The notes: a model not told the origin generated them from the sequence alone. A stretch of DNA of 64,000 nt from Roseiarcus sp963770035 (GCA_963770035.1 CAVYON010000024.1:1-64000); one strand, 5' to 3'. Shown: positions 1 to 9,203, counted from the first letter of the stretch. Program-made: numbers and translations.

Positions 1-92
1 CGTTTCGGGCGACCTCGGCTCACCACGCCGCGGAGGCTCCGGCGTCTGCGAGGGCGAGCCAGACGAAACAGTCCACTCGGACGATGGTGGAC

Positions 93-511
93 ATGCGCGA
101 CTTTTGCCATCGTCATCACGCCGTTCATCACGACGATCTCATGGCTCCAGTCGAACTGGTAGGCCTCGCCCGGCGCGAACGACAAAGGCACATAGGCGGT
201 CGCCGTCTTGCGTGCTCGCGGCTCCAGGTCCTGGCGTAGCGCCGCACGGCGTCGTAGCCGCCCTCGTCGCCAAGCGCCCGGAGGTCCTCGAATAGTCGGA
301 TCAGCGTCAAACGTTCGCGGGCAGGCGCGCCCGCATTCTTCGTCAGCATCCAATCGACATCGGCCTTCGAGCGCCCGAGCTTGGGGCGTGGCTGGATCTT
401 TATCGGACCGCAAAGTCTTGCGTACCGTATCCGCGATATCCTTGGCGCGCGGGCATCTCTTTCGACTTTCCTTCCCACAATCGCGCGCCGTACTCGGCCA
501 AGCGTCTCCAC
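93..511 (-). pseudogene. IS21-family transposase IstA, internal fragment
   Basis: The reading frame from about 511 down to 205 encodes the DNA-binding N-terminal part of an IS21-type IstA; the stretch with LTKNAGAPARERLTLIRLFE and GYDAVRRYARTW is characteristic. A frameshift near 205 moves the match to another frame, where YVPLSFAPGEAYQFDWSHE leads into the catalytic core, including the first acidic region around FDW. Similarity stops abruptly near 93, after the segment KVAHV, and no DDE core or partner ATPase istB follows inside the window. This is a dead remnant of an insertion sequence at the edge of a region full of other mobile-element debris. The family call is from remembered IstA sequence patterns, not a search. 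Confidence 0.7.
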
Positions 512-713
512 AACAAACTTCCCCCTTCACTCGCTTCAGAACCGCGGATAGTCGAACAGAGGGGGAACGAGAGGGGTCAATTTTGGACGCCGATTCCCGT
601 TCAGGGGGCGAAATTGCGCGCCGCACGCCGAAAACTCAGCTTGACCGGAGAGGGCAAATTAGGGCGTCGCCCCAGAGATTGCAGACCCGCTTTGTTGGTA
701 TGTAAGCGCATTT

Positions 714-756
714 TGGTGAGCGCGGTGGGAATCGAACCCACGACCCTCTGATTAAA
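714..756 (-). tRNA. 3' half of a tRNA-Lys gene (partial; probable attachment-site remnant)
   Basis: Read on the minus strand, this is the anticodon-stem 3' strand, variable loop, T arm (GGTTCGATTCC), acceptor 3' strand and CCA of a tRNA. The remaining loop bases TTTAATCAG suit tRNA-Lys, but the break falls at the anticodon itself so TTT or CTT cannot be decided. The 5' half is absent: the sequence beyond 756 is the inverted repeat of an IS1634-type element. A 3' tRNA half of about 43 bp is what a site-specific integrase leaves at the far end of an island, and a tyrosine integrase relic lies at 2867. The intact tRNA gene is not in this window. Confidence 0.7.
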
Positions 757-2719
757 CGGAGCTTCTTTCTTTCGCGAGGGTCAAGTCTCTGATTTTGCGC
801 ATCTTTGGGGCTGGCGAGGGGTGAAAATGTAGCCATGTAAATCGGATATTGTTGTTGATTTTGCGAGTTTCTCAGCTATCCTGCGTCCATGTATATCGAA
901 ACCGTCCCCAACGGCGGCTCCCCACCGGCGATCCTGCTGCGCGAGAGCTATCGGGACGGCGGGAGGATACGGAAGCGAACGCTGCTCAACCTCTCCCATT
1001 GGCCGGCCGAGCACGTCGAAGGGCTGCGCGGCGTCCTCAAGGGCGGGGTGGCGCTGCCGCCGGGCGAGCAGCCCTTCGCCGTCGAGCGCTCGTTGCCGCA
1101 CGGGGCTGTCGCCGCCGTGTCTGGGCGCGACGCGCGCCATCGGCCTCGACACGATCGCTCGGACCGAAGAAGCGCGCGGGTCCGAGCCCGAGAATTGTCG
1201 GCCGCGTCGACCTCGTCCTGGCCATGATCGTCAGCCGCATCATCGCCCCGGCGTCGAAACTCGCCACCGCCAGGGCGCTCGATCCCGTCACCGCCGCATC
1301 CAGCCTCGGCGTCGAACTGGGCCTCGGCGACGTCGACGAGGACGAACTCTACGCCGCGCTCGACTGGCTGCTCGAGCGTCAGGGCGCGATCGAGACCGCG
1401 CTCGCAAAGCGCCATCTGAAAGGCGGGACGCTGGTGCTCTACGACGTCTCGTCGAGCTACGTCGAAGGCCGCTGCTGCCCTCTGGCCAAACGCGGCTACA
1501 ACCGCGACGGCAAGAAGGGCAAGCTGCAGATCGTCTACGGCCTTCTGTGCGCGCCCGACGGCTGCCCCGTCGCCATCGAAGTGTTCGAAGGAAACACCGC
1601 CGATCCCATGACCCTGGCCGATCAGGTCGCCAAGCTCAAGCGCCGCTTCGCCATCGACCACGTCGTTCTCGTCGGCGATCGCGGCATGATCACTCAGGCG
1701 CGCATCGACGAGGATCTGCGTCCGGCCGGGCTCGACTGGATCACCGCCTTGCGCGCCCCCGCGCTCAAGGAGCTGGTCGGCGGCGGCCATCTGCAGATGT
1801 CGCTGTTCGACCAGCGCGACATGGCGGCGATCACTTCGCCCGACTTTCCCGGCGAGCGGCTGATCGTCTGCCGCAACCCCGATCTCGCGCGCGAGCGCGC
1901 CAGAAAGCGCGAGGACCTCCTCGCCGCCACCGAGCGCGATCTGGCCAAAATCACAGCCAGCGTCACGCGCAAGACCCGCCCCTTACGCGGCGCGGCCGAG
2001 ATCGGCATGGCCGTCGGCGCCGTGCTCGACAAGCACAAGATGGCCAAGCACTTCGAGCTGACGATCGCCGACGACCGGTTCGCCTTCGCCCGAAAGCGCG
2101 ATGAGATCGCCCAGGAGGCCGCGCTCGACGGCCTCTACGCCGTGCGCACCAGCCTGCCCGAACAGACCCTCGCCGACGAAACCGCGGTCAAGACATACAA
2201 ATCCTTGTCCATGGTGGAACGGGCCTTTCGATGCCTGAAGACGGTCGATCTGCACGTGCGGCCGATCTACCACTGGCTCACGGAGCGGGTCCGCGCCCAC
2301 GTGTTCCTGTGCATGCTGGCCTACTATGTCGAGTGGCACATGCGGGCGCGCCTCGCCCCGATGCTCTATGACGACGACGACAAGGAAGCCGCCGAGGCCC
2401 TGCGCGACAGCCCCGTCGCCAAGGCGCAGCGTTCCCCGCCGCGCTGGCCAAAAGCGCCACCGGCCGCGCCGCCGACGGCGCCCCCGTCCACTCCTTCCAG
2501 ACCCTGCTCGCCGATCTCGCGACCCTCGCGCGCAACACCGTCGTGACCGCGGGCGCGCCGGACCGCCCCTTCACCATCCTCACCCGCCCGACCCCGATCC
2601 AGCAAAAGGCCTTCGACCTCCTGGGATTCCCCATCGCCTGTACCCAGTAGCAGCGACCCCACAGCCGCTCGCCCCGAGCGAGATCAATGGCTTATGCTTC
2701 GTGAAGGAAAGAAGCTCCG
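757..2719 (+). mobile_element. IS1634-family insertion sequence (degenerate)
   Basis: A perfect 13-bp inverted repeat, CGGAGCTTCTTTC at 757-769 and its complement at 2707-2719, brackets the transposase gene. The match continues imperfectly inward for about 8 more bases (TTTCGCGA against CTTCACGA). The resulting size of about 1.96 kb is normal for the IS1634 group. I see no convincing target duplication: the left flank reads ATTAAA and the right flank CCTAAAAG, which share only TAAA out of register. The element lies directly against the tRNA-Lys fragment. Its transposase has several frame breaks. Confidence 0.65.
889..2650 (+). pseudogene. IS1634-family transposase, frameshifted
   Basis: The protein is recognisable from MYIETVPNGGSPPAILLRES at 889 to the C-terminal LLGFPIACTQ ending in TAG at 2648-2650, with the DDE-type core in between (YDVSSSYVEG, VLVGDRGMI, and the SMVERAFRCLKT segment holding the last acidic residue). 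The frame changes at least three times: near 1118 (first to an intermediate frame carrying LGATRAIGLDTIA), near 1160 (to the long central frame) and near 2430, where one C seems to be missing from a C run before PAALAK. Removing those breaks gives a protein of about 585 residues, close to full family length. It is either a pseudogene or a recent copy damaged by sequence errors. Confidence 0.8.
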
Positions 2720-2866
2720 CCTAAAAGTTAGGGGAAAGCCGCTTTGGGGCGACGCTGGAGAAAGTGAATGGCCTGTTCACTTTCTTTTAAATCAATGGCT
2801 TGCCAGACATTCCCTGATCCGGTTGGTTTTGAGCGATTTTCAAAGGCGCCCAAGTCGCCCCACAAA

Positions 2867-4046
2867 ATGCCTGACCGTCTGACCCAGAAACGCGTGAACG
2901 ACGCCATCGCGCGCAGCGCAGAATGCGAGCTTCGTGACGCCCAGACCCGGGGGCTCGTCCTGCGTGTCAGGACGTCTGGACGGTGGACCTGGACGTTCAG
3001 GCGCGCGGTCGACGGGAAGGAACACAGGATCGACCTCGGGCAGGATTGGACGCTCGACGAGGCGCGCGCCCTGGGCCATGAACTCAATGTCGACCTGCGG
3101 ACTCGCTACAAGAGCCTGCTGGACGAAAATACGCGTGAGAACTGGCTTCTGCGGAAGCGCTCTGATCGCGCCCGCGTCCCGTTCGGGCCGATCCCACCTC
3201 CGCCCCCTGCCCCACCGAAGCCTGAGCCTCAGGGCGTCCTATGACGCGACGCCCAGGCGGCGTGGCGGGAGGAGGTCGAACGGACGCGTCGAGAAACCAC
3301 AGCATATACGTGTGACATAGCGCTCAAGGTCGCTCAGTTCCGTCCGCTGCATGACCGACCCGTCGCCAAGGTGACCCGCGAAGAGGTCGCCGAGGCCATC
3401 TCGGCGATCTCCCGGCGCGGAAAGGAACGGCAGGCTGAGTTGTGCGCGATTGCCGTGCGGAAGATGTTCGCCTGGCTAGGCGACGACGCTCAGCGCATCA
3501 AGTATCGTGTCCAACGCGACGTCATGATCGGCCTGAAGGCGCCGGAGCGCTCCCTGAAGGAAACCGAGGACGAGGACGACGGCTCAGAAGCTCTGCACGT
3601 GCCGACCGGCGCCGAGATCGGCGCAATCGTCCGTTGGCTGCGTGAAGACCATATCGGTACGACAGAGCGCGACCGACTTGCCGCGCTCCTGACCATTTAC
3701 TCTGTTCAGCGCAGGAGGTACGTCGCCAGGGCACGAAAAACTGATTTCGAAGCGGTCGAGGGTCTCGGCGGCCTGTGGTCGATGCCGCCCGTCCACAGAA
3801 AAACGGCGTCGTTGCGAAAACGTCGTAGGATCACGGTCGGCGCGCATGTCGTTCCGCTGCCGCCGCCAGCATGGGACATCGTCGCGCGCGCCGTCGAGCT
3901 TTCGGGCGACGGACCTTGGCTGTTTCCGGCGAAAAAGCCACGCAGGAAGGAAGCTCCGAAGGCCGCCATGCATCCTTCAACTCTGACGCATTTCTTCGGG
4001 GACGTCAGGGCGTCTCTCGACGGAGTAGAGTCCACGCCGCACGACG
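2867..4046 (+). pseudogene. Tyrosine recombinase / phage-type integrase, truncated with in-frame stop
   Basis: The frame starts at ATG 2867 with an Arm-type DNA-binding domain (RLTQKRVNDAIARS, then LVLRVRTSGRWTWTFRR), typical of P4-like integrases. It is interrupted by one in-frame TGA at 3242-3244, beyond which the same frame resumes (RDAQAAWREEVERT). The core-binding domain (EVAEAISAISRRGK) and the first part of the catalytic domain follow (LLTIYSVQRRRYVARARKTD, GAHVVPLPPPAWDIV, GPWLFP). The match ends at about 4046 against the NnrS fragment on the other strand, so the HxxR box and catalytic tyrosine are missing. The integrase cannot be active. It is probably the enzyme that once used the tRNA-Lys site at 714. 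Confidence 0.8.
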
Positions 4047-4622
4047 ACCGAGGGCGGCAAGCAGGAAACCCGCGTGCAGCACCAGCGCAACAGCGCATCC
4101 CTGCGGGCGGCGAACCCCCGCCAGCGCGACAGGCGCCAGAGGTTGGCGGCGCCGGCCGCGAGCGCCAGGACGCCGGTGACGACCCCCTCGGGCTCGGCGA
4201 CCCAGGCGAGGAGCGCGATACCCGACAGCGTGAGCACGACCCCGTCCGGCCGCCCGAATGGGACGGGCCGCGCGCCCGCACCCATCCGCGCGATCCAGTT
4301 GCCGGTGAAGCTCGGGATCACGCGGCCACCGACCAGCAGGATGAGCATGACGATAAGGCTAAGCGCGGCGCGGATCGAGAATTCGGCCAGGCCCGCGCGG
4401 GCGTCCTCGACACGGAAGGCGACATTGGCCACGGCAAGCGCCAGCACGACGGCCGCGACCTTCAGGTTCCGCCAGTTCTTCCCGGCGACGACCTCGCGCG
4501 CCACCCGCACGGCAAAGACGACGAGGAACCCGGCGTCCACGAACGCGGCGGCCGTTCGGCCGATCGGCGCCGTGGGCGGCATCGGCCGACCGCTGGACGG
4601 GAGCATGCTGGGCGGCGCTCAT
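4046..4622 (-). pseudogene. nnrS: NnrS-family membrane protein, internal deletion and truncated C-terminus
   Basis: NnrS proteins are haem- and copper-containing membrane proteins of about 400 residues linked to nitric-oxide relief in denitrifiers. Here an ATG at 4622 overlaps the stop of the upstream gene (ATGA). After about 25 residues the frame changes and a central-to-late NnrS segment appears (FVDAGFLVVFAVRVAREVVA, GKNWRNLKV, RAALSLIVMLILLVGGRVIP, SFTGNWIARMGAGARPVPFG), with several hydrophobic segments. The first roughly 200 residues of a normal NnrS are absent, implying an internal deletion, and the C-terminus is lost at the junction with the integrase relic near 4046 after another frame change near 4095. 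Non-functional. Confidence 0.75.
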
Positions 4623-4955
4623 GAGAACAATCCGCCGTGCGGCTCGGTTGCGCCCGCTAGCATTGCCCGCGCGCGGGCCTGCAACGCGGCGAGCGTCGCT
4701 TCCGCCCCGCCGGGTTTGGCGCGAAGTCCTGGCGACAAGACGGGCAAAGCTCTCCAAGGCGGCGGCGCGCGCTTCCGAGCTTTCGGAGCGTTCGAGCGCG
4801 GCGACGAAGCTGTCCAGCTCCACCAAGCGGGCGCGCCGGTCCTGACAGATGCCGACGCACGGTCGCGAAGCCTCGACCCGCCCGCAGCCAATGCAGCGCC
4901 AGCCGTCAATGACTTCGACCCGTTCGGTCCATGTCGCGAGATCGTCCATTTCCAT
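4619..4955 (-). pseudogene. Small CxxC protein of a nitric-oxide stress cluster, frameshifted
   Basis: From ATG 4955, directly after the truncated-haemoglobin stop, the frame reads WRCIGCGRVEASRPCVGICQ near its N-terminus: a CxxC pair followed by two more cysteines, possibly a metal site. A helical segment follows (LDSFVAALERSE). Near 4735 the coding signal moves to another frame, which ends GATEPHGGLFS and a TGA at 4619-4621 overlapping the start of the nnrS remnant. Small proteins of this look sit beside nnrS in denitrifying alphaproteobacteria, from memory; their function is unknown to me. A single-base change would restore a protein of about 111 residues, so this may be a sequence error. 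Confidence 0.55.
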
Positions 4956-5429
4956 TCATGCCACGGGCGGGAACCGATAACGCTGGTCCTTCGTGAGAAA
5001 GGCGCCGTTGAACCCGGCGATTCCGATCTCCAGGCTTTCGGCGATGCGCTTGGCGCGCTCGATGAAATGATCGGCGGCCTTCGGAGGGCGCACCTCCCCG
5101 GCCGTCTCCTCGAAGAGGGCGAGCCAACGATCGAACTGTTCGGCGTCGACTGGCAGCGGCAGATGTTTGGCCATCGGCGTCCCGTGATAACGCCCCGTCA
5201 TCAAGGCCACAGAAGACCAGAAATCGCACATCCGCTTCAAATGCAACTCCCAGTCGCGGATGCGCGTCTCGAAGATCGATCCGAGCAGCGCGTCCGCCCT
5301 GACCTTCTCATAGAAGCGCCGCACCAAGCCCTCGATCATGAGGTCGTCGATGCCGGTCTCCACGGCCAAGCGCGCGGCAAGAACCGCACGGCGAGACTGG
5401 TGCGAAACTTCGAACGACATGTCGTTCAT
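4956..5429 (-). CDS. Group III truncated haemoglobin
   Basis: The product is 157 residues, slightly longer than the usual 130-150 of group III truncated globins. It has the expected compact globin layout: FYEKVRADALLGSIFETRI (residues about 39-57), a following LHLKRMCDFWSSVALMTGRY segment carrying the likely proximal histidine region, and HLPLPVDAEQFDRWLALF. Such globins bind O2 and NO in the cytoplasm and often accompany NO-detoxifying genes. The ATG at 5429 is chosen because it sits just after the RIC-type gene upstream and gives the normal N-terminus; the ORF is open farther, but into the RIC gene. It is the only undamaged member of this small NO-response operon. Confidence 0.8.
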   Translation of the reverse strand: MNDMSFEVSHQSRRAVLAARLAVETGIDDLMIEGLVRRFYEKVRADALLGSIFETRIRDWELHLKRMCDFWSSVALMTGRYHGTPMAKHLPLPVDAEQFDRWLALFEETAGEVRPPKAADHFIERAKRIAESLEIGIAGFNGAFLTKDQRYRFPPVA

Positions 5430-5445
5430 GCTTGCGTTCCCCGAC

Positions 5446-5732
5446 TTACGCTCGACCTCTTGCTCGTTCGAAGCGCGGAAACAGGACGTTGTTTTCGAGA
5501 TCGATGTGCTCGGCGAGGTCGGCTGCGAACTTGTCGAGGCCCGAATAGAGGGCGCGCCAGGAATTGCAGGCATCCTCCGGCGCCTCGAATCCGTGCGCCA
5601 AGACTTCGACGGCGCGCACGTCTTCGCCATGCTGGTCGTGTTCATGGCGCATGACGGCGATCGGGCCGAAGAGCGAGCCGGCGAATCCGTCGCGGATCGC
5701 CGGAAAAAGGATCCGCTCCTCCTTCGACGAAG
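5446..5732 (-). pseudogene. RIC/YtfE-type di-iron repair protein, C-terminal fragment
   Basis: The frame holds the hemerythrin-like C-terminal half of a repair-of-iron-centres protein. Visible are KEERILFPAIRDGFAG, GPIAVMRHEHDQHGED with the HEH iron-ligand motif, and ADLAEHIDLENNVLFPRF with the second histidine-glutamate set. The N-terminal domain and first hemerythrin helix are missing because similarity stops at about 5732, where an unrelated plus-strand gene begins. A full protein would be about 220-240 residues; only about 95 remain. RIC proteins mend iron-sulphur clusters damaged by NO. This was the first gene of an operon running RIC, globin, CxxC protein and nnrS, cut at both ends by insertions. 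Confidence 0.75.
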
Positions 5733-6170
5733 ATGCGGGGAGCGACGAACGCGAAGTCGTTGGGCGCCGTCTGGCTCGACGGCGTCGTCAGCACGGTCAT
5801 CGATTCCGTAAACGCAATCGCTTCTCGGCGCAACCTCGACCTCATCGGCCCAGGTCGCAGCGACGCGCTCGGCTACCACCTCGAAGGCAGCGGCCTGGTC
5901 TGGTCCGCCCTGTCCGACCGCGAAGAGGCGATGGACCTGGTCGCCGGCCACGTGGACACGATGATCGATCCGGACGCCGACCTTTCCGCGCTCGCGGCCG
6001 AAATGATCGACGCCTACATGGTCGCGGCCAAAGAGGCCGCCGAAGACACCCTGCTCGCCGAGCTTCTCGAACGTTTCGAGGACGAGATTCGCTCTTTGAT
6101 CCGGGAGAACGATGTGCTTCCCTCGCTGGAGGATATGCGGGGAGGTTTGCTCGAGCGTCTGGATGGTTGA
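5733..6170 (+). CDS. Hypothetical protein, 145 residues
   Basis: I do not recognise a family. The product is acidic and mostly helical in appearance, with FEDEIRSLIRENDVLPSLED near the C-terminus; it has no signal peptide, membrane segment or cysteine motif. The ATG at 5733 lies exactly where the RIC fragment on the other strand breaks off, so the true start could lie farther left or the gene could be truncated at its 5' end. The spacing of 38 bp to the downstream ImmA/IrrE-type peptidase gene on the same strand suggests cotranscription. Its codon use matches the GC-rich surroundings. Confidence 0.5.
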   Translation: MRGATNAKSLGAVWLDGVVSTVIDSVNAIASRRNLDLIGPGRSDALGYHLEGSGLVWSALSDREEAMDLVAGHVDTMIDPDADLSALAAEMIDAYMVAAKEAAEDTLLAELLERFEDEIRSLIRENDVLPSLEDMRGGLLERLDG

Positions 6171-6208
6171 GTCTGGGGATGTGATGGCAGTTCGAGGGGG
6201 CGAAACGC

Positions 6209-7219
6209 GTGGTTGACCCCTGTACGCTCGGGCGGCCCGAGCCGGATCACAGGGCCCTGTTCGCGCCCGACAGGTTGGGCGGGCTGTTCATCGAAAGGCC
6301 GCCTGCCGACGAGAGGCCACCCCCCAGGCCAGAGCCACTCGCCGGCGGAAGGCGGTCCGTCAAGACGCCGCCGCAACTCGATCTCTTCGAGGAGCCTTCA
6401 CGCGACGACCGGGCGCTAATCGATCAGTTGATCGCCGCCACCCGGCTCTATGACAGCGGCAAGGCATTGCTGGAACTGTTCGCCTTCACGATCCGGCTCC
6501 GCGCCTTCGCGCCCTTCAATGCGATGATCCTACACATCCAGCGACCCGGCCTCACCCACGCGGCGACGGCGCGCGACTGGCATGGCCGATTTGGTCGCGT
6601 TCCCGTGCGCGGCGCCCGACCGTTGCTCGTTCTGCGCGCCATGGGTCCGGTCGACTTCGTGTTCGACATCCTCGACACCGAGGGTAGCGCCCTCGCTGTC
6701 GACGCTTTCAAGTTCCCTACGCTCGGCGCTCTGACGGACCAGGGATTCGCCGAGCACATGAAGACGGTGGCCAAAGAGAACATCGACCTCGCGCCTCTCG
6801 ATGTCGGCGATACACGGGCGGGGTATATTCGCATCGCCGCGCGCAGCGGCGATCCAAAGCGCAAGCACCGATACGAACTCGGCTACAACAAGAACCATCC
6901 GGCGCCGACCCGCTTCGTCACCGTCGCCCACGAGCTTGGCCACCTGTATCTGGGCCACCTCGGCGAAGATCGCGCGCGACGCGTATCCGACCGTTAGGGC
7001 GTCCCCAAGGATCTAGAGGAAGTCGAAGCCGAGTTGGCGGCCTATCTCGTAGCCATGCGGAACGGGCTGAAGCCGCGTAGCGAAAGTTATCTTTCCAACT
7101 ACCAGGGCGCCTTCTCCGGCATCAACGTATTCGCCATTACCCGCGCCGCCAACGCCGTGGAGACCGCCATGGGGGTTTCGGCCCAGAAGCTTTGGAACGA
7201 CAAGGCGAAGGGGCGATGA
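6209..7219 (+). pseudogene. ImmA/IrrE-type metallopeptidase with in-frame TAG
   Basis: GTG at 6209 opens a frame of 262 codons ending in TAG at 6995-6997; the same frame then resumes (GVPKDLEEVEAELAAYLVAM) to a stop at 7217-7219, giving 336 codons in total. The N-terminal part is a helical domain (LLELFAFTIRLRAFAPFNAM, HIQRPGLTHAATARDWHGRF). The zinc-peptidase motif is complete, VAHELGHLYLGHLG with HELGH at about residues 241-245, and the likely third ligand is a glutamate in the part after the stop (EVEAELAAYLVA). ImmA/IrrE peptidases cleave repressors in mobile elements and stress systems. The premature TAG removes the C-terminal quarter, so activity is doubtful unless it is read through. 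Confidence 0.75.
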
Positions 7220-7289
7220 TTGCGATCCCGCAGTTTATTCACCGACTGCAATCCGTTCCATCTAAGCTCGCCCTCTCTGGGACGATTCG

Positions 7290-8644
7290 ATGAGCAAACG
7301 GCTGCGCGATCCTGTCCATGGGCTGATCGTCTTCGACGACCGCGATCCGCTCGGCGTCGATCCGTTGGCCTGGGCGTTGATCGACACGCCGGAATTCCGG
7401 CGCCTGCGCCGCATCCGCCAGCTCGGCGTTTCCGAGTTCACCTTTCCGAGCGCCGTCCACACGCGCTTCGCCCACTCGATCGGTGTATTCCATACCGCCC
7501 GAATGCTGGTGAAAGTGATCCGGCGGGAAATGTCGCGAAACGACCAAGACTTCGAGGAGGCGAAGGCCAAAGTCGCCCTTATCGCTGCGCTTCTTCACGA
7601 CCTCGGCCACGGCCCGTACAGCCACGCCTTCGAGGGGGTTCAGGAGTTGCGGGGAGCCAAGAAGCGCCATGAGCGATGGACGGCCGAAATCATCCGAAAT
7701 CCGGCAGGGAAGATCCGTCCGCTTCTCGAAGGTTTCGAGCCCGACTTCACGGAAAAAGTCGCGGACCTGTTAGACTAGCCAAGGAGGACCCCGAGGACAT
7801 CTACCACGCCGCCGTATCGAGTTCGTTCGACGCCGATCGGCTCGACTACCTGCGGCGCGACAAGCTGATGACCGGGATCGGAGCCGGCGGCATCGATTTC
7901 GACTGGCTGATCGAGAACGTCCGCGTCGCCGAAATCGACCTCGACGTCCCAGGCGATGGCGACGGCGAGGCAAAGGCGCCGACCTTTTGTCTGGAAAAGA
8001 AGGCGCTGCCCGCGGCGGAACAGTTCCTGCTCGCTCGTTATACACTTTTCCAACAGGTCTATTTCCACAAGGCGACGCGATGCGTGGAGGCCATGATCGG
8101 CAAACTACTGGAGGCCGTGGCCGTGCACGCAGCCAAGCGAACCGAATGGCGTCTGACGGGCCTGTCTGCCGAACACCCGCTCCTGCGGTTCTTCGGTCGG
8201 GAAGGCGAGACCGTCGACAATTATCTTGCGTTGGACGACGCTCTTGTCACCGGATCGCTGGACGCGCTCTCGCGCGCTCCGGACCAGATCATCTCGGACA
8301 CGGCAATCCGGCTGCGCGACCGACAGCTGTACAAGACCCTTGACTTGGCCGAGTTCGGCGAGGACCAAGGTGCGCAAACTCTGAAATTGCGGAGAATCAA
8401 AGCGCGGTTTAGCGAGAAGATTACCGCCGAGGAGGTGCTCGTTGACGAGAAGGCGTCGATAAGCATTTACGGAGAAATTGGCGGCGATGAGGAGCGTATG
8501 CACAAGAAATTGCACGTTTTAGACGCAGGCGTTCCGACTGAGATTAGCAAACTGTCGAGGCTGATTGAGGCGTTGTTGGAAAAGAAGAAATTCACCCGGG
8601 TGTATTTTCGCGATTCCGCGGACCGCGACGCCGCTCGCAGATAG
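7290..8644 (+). CDS. HD-domain phosphohydrolase (dNTPase-like), one frameshift
   Basis: The protein resembles YwfO-type HD phosphohydrolases related to dGTPases. The metal site is clear: HTRFAHSIG near residues 57-65, LLHDLGHGPYSHAF with the HD pair at about 103-104, and FDADRLDYLRRD after the frame break. The first frame hits TAG at about 7776, while the continuation (LAKEDPEDIYHAA) is in another frame; one C missing from a CC pair near 7774 explains it exactly. The corrected protein is about 451 residues, normal for the family. It likely hydrolyses nucleotides in the cytoplasm. A YwgA-like gene starts 10 bp downstream, and that pairing is also known in Bacillus subtilis (ywgA next to ywfO). 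Confidence 0.8.
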
Positions 8645-8654
8645 GGAGGAAGAT

Positions 8655-9173
8655 ATGCCAAACGAACCAGAAGACCGCGTTGCCGACATCGTCGTCGCAG
8701 CCGGCGGCCGGCTAGTAAGCAGGGTGCGGCTTCAGAAGGTCGCCTATCTGCTCGACAAGCTGGGGGCGAAGAGCGGATTTTCCTTCGCCTATTATCACTT
8801 CGGCCCCTACTCACGCGAACTCGACAACGCGGTTCTGGACGCCGAGGTCTTTGGAAAAATCAAAGAGACTTTCGATCGTCGCCATTCGGACGGGGCGCGA
8901 TACAGCGTATTCGAAGCGACGCCCGACGCGCGCGCCCAAGGGTCTGTTTATTTGACTGCGCCTGGGCTTTGCGAACGGGCTCGAGAGCTCGCCTCGGAAA
9001 ACGTAACCGTGCTTGAGCTGGCAGCGACCGCACATTGGCTCCTCGAGGAGGAGCGAGTGGCCGACTGGAAAGCGGAAATCGTCCGTCGCAAGGGACCAAA
9101 GACGAAAAACGGAAGGCTGTCGGAGGCGGTCCAGTTGCTTTCACGCCTCGGTTTGGAGCCCGCCACTCTCTGA
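8655..9173 (+). CDS. YwgA-like protein, partner of the HD phosphohydrolase
   Basis: The product is 172 residues and cytoplasmic, with no membrane segment. The N-terminal pattern VRLQKVAYLLDKLGAKSGF followed by AYYHFGPYSRELDNAVL strongly resembles YwgA and, more distantly, Panacea/SocA-type antitoxin domains, which share an LQKLLYL...YGPYS signature. A C-terminal helical part (VLELAATAHWLLEEERV) follows. A good ribosome site, GGAGGA, lies just before ATG 8655, only 10 bp after the HD gene stop, so the two are almost surely cotranscribed. The conserved pairing argues for a functional unit, perhaps an enzyme and its regulator or inhibitor; that role is inference. Confidence 0.6.
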   Translation: MPNEPEDRVADIVVAAGGRLVSRVRLQKVAYLLDKLGAKSGFSFAYYHFGPYSRELDNAVLDAEVFGKIKETFDRRHSDGARYSVFEATPDARAQGSVYLTAPGLCERARELASENVTVLELAATAHWLLEEERVADWKAEIVRRKGPKTKNGRLSEAVQLLSRLGLEPATL

Positions 9174-9203
9174 GTTTCTGTTCCGAGCCGTCGAGTTCTG
9201 CCG

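Noticed and set aside
636..836. 66-codon minus-strand frame containing RGSWVRFPPRSPK
   Set aside because: This peptide is the well-known artefact of translating a tRNA 3' end; the real feature is the tRNA fragment.
2720..2760. The second half of the tRNA-Lys to the right of the IS1634 element
   Set aside because: The flank has TAAAAGTTAG, vaguely like an anticodon arm, but no D arm or acceptor strand follows.
4074..5654. 526-codon plus-strand frame over the NO-stress cluster
   Set aside because: Antisense of several recognisable minus-strand genes or remnants.
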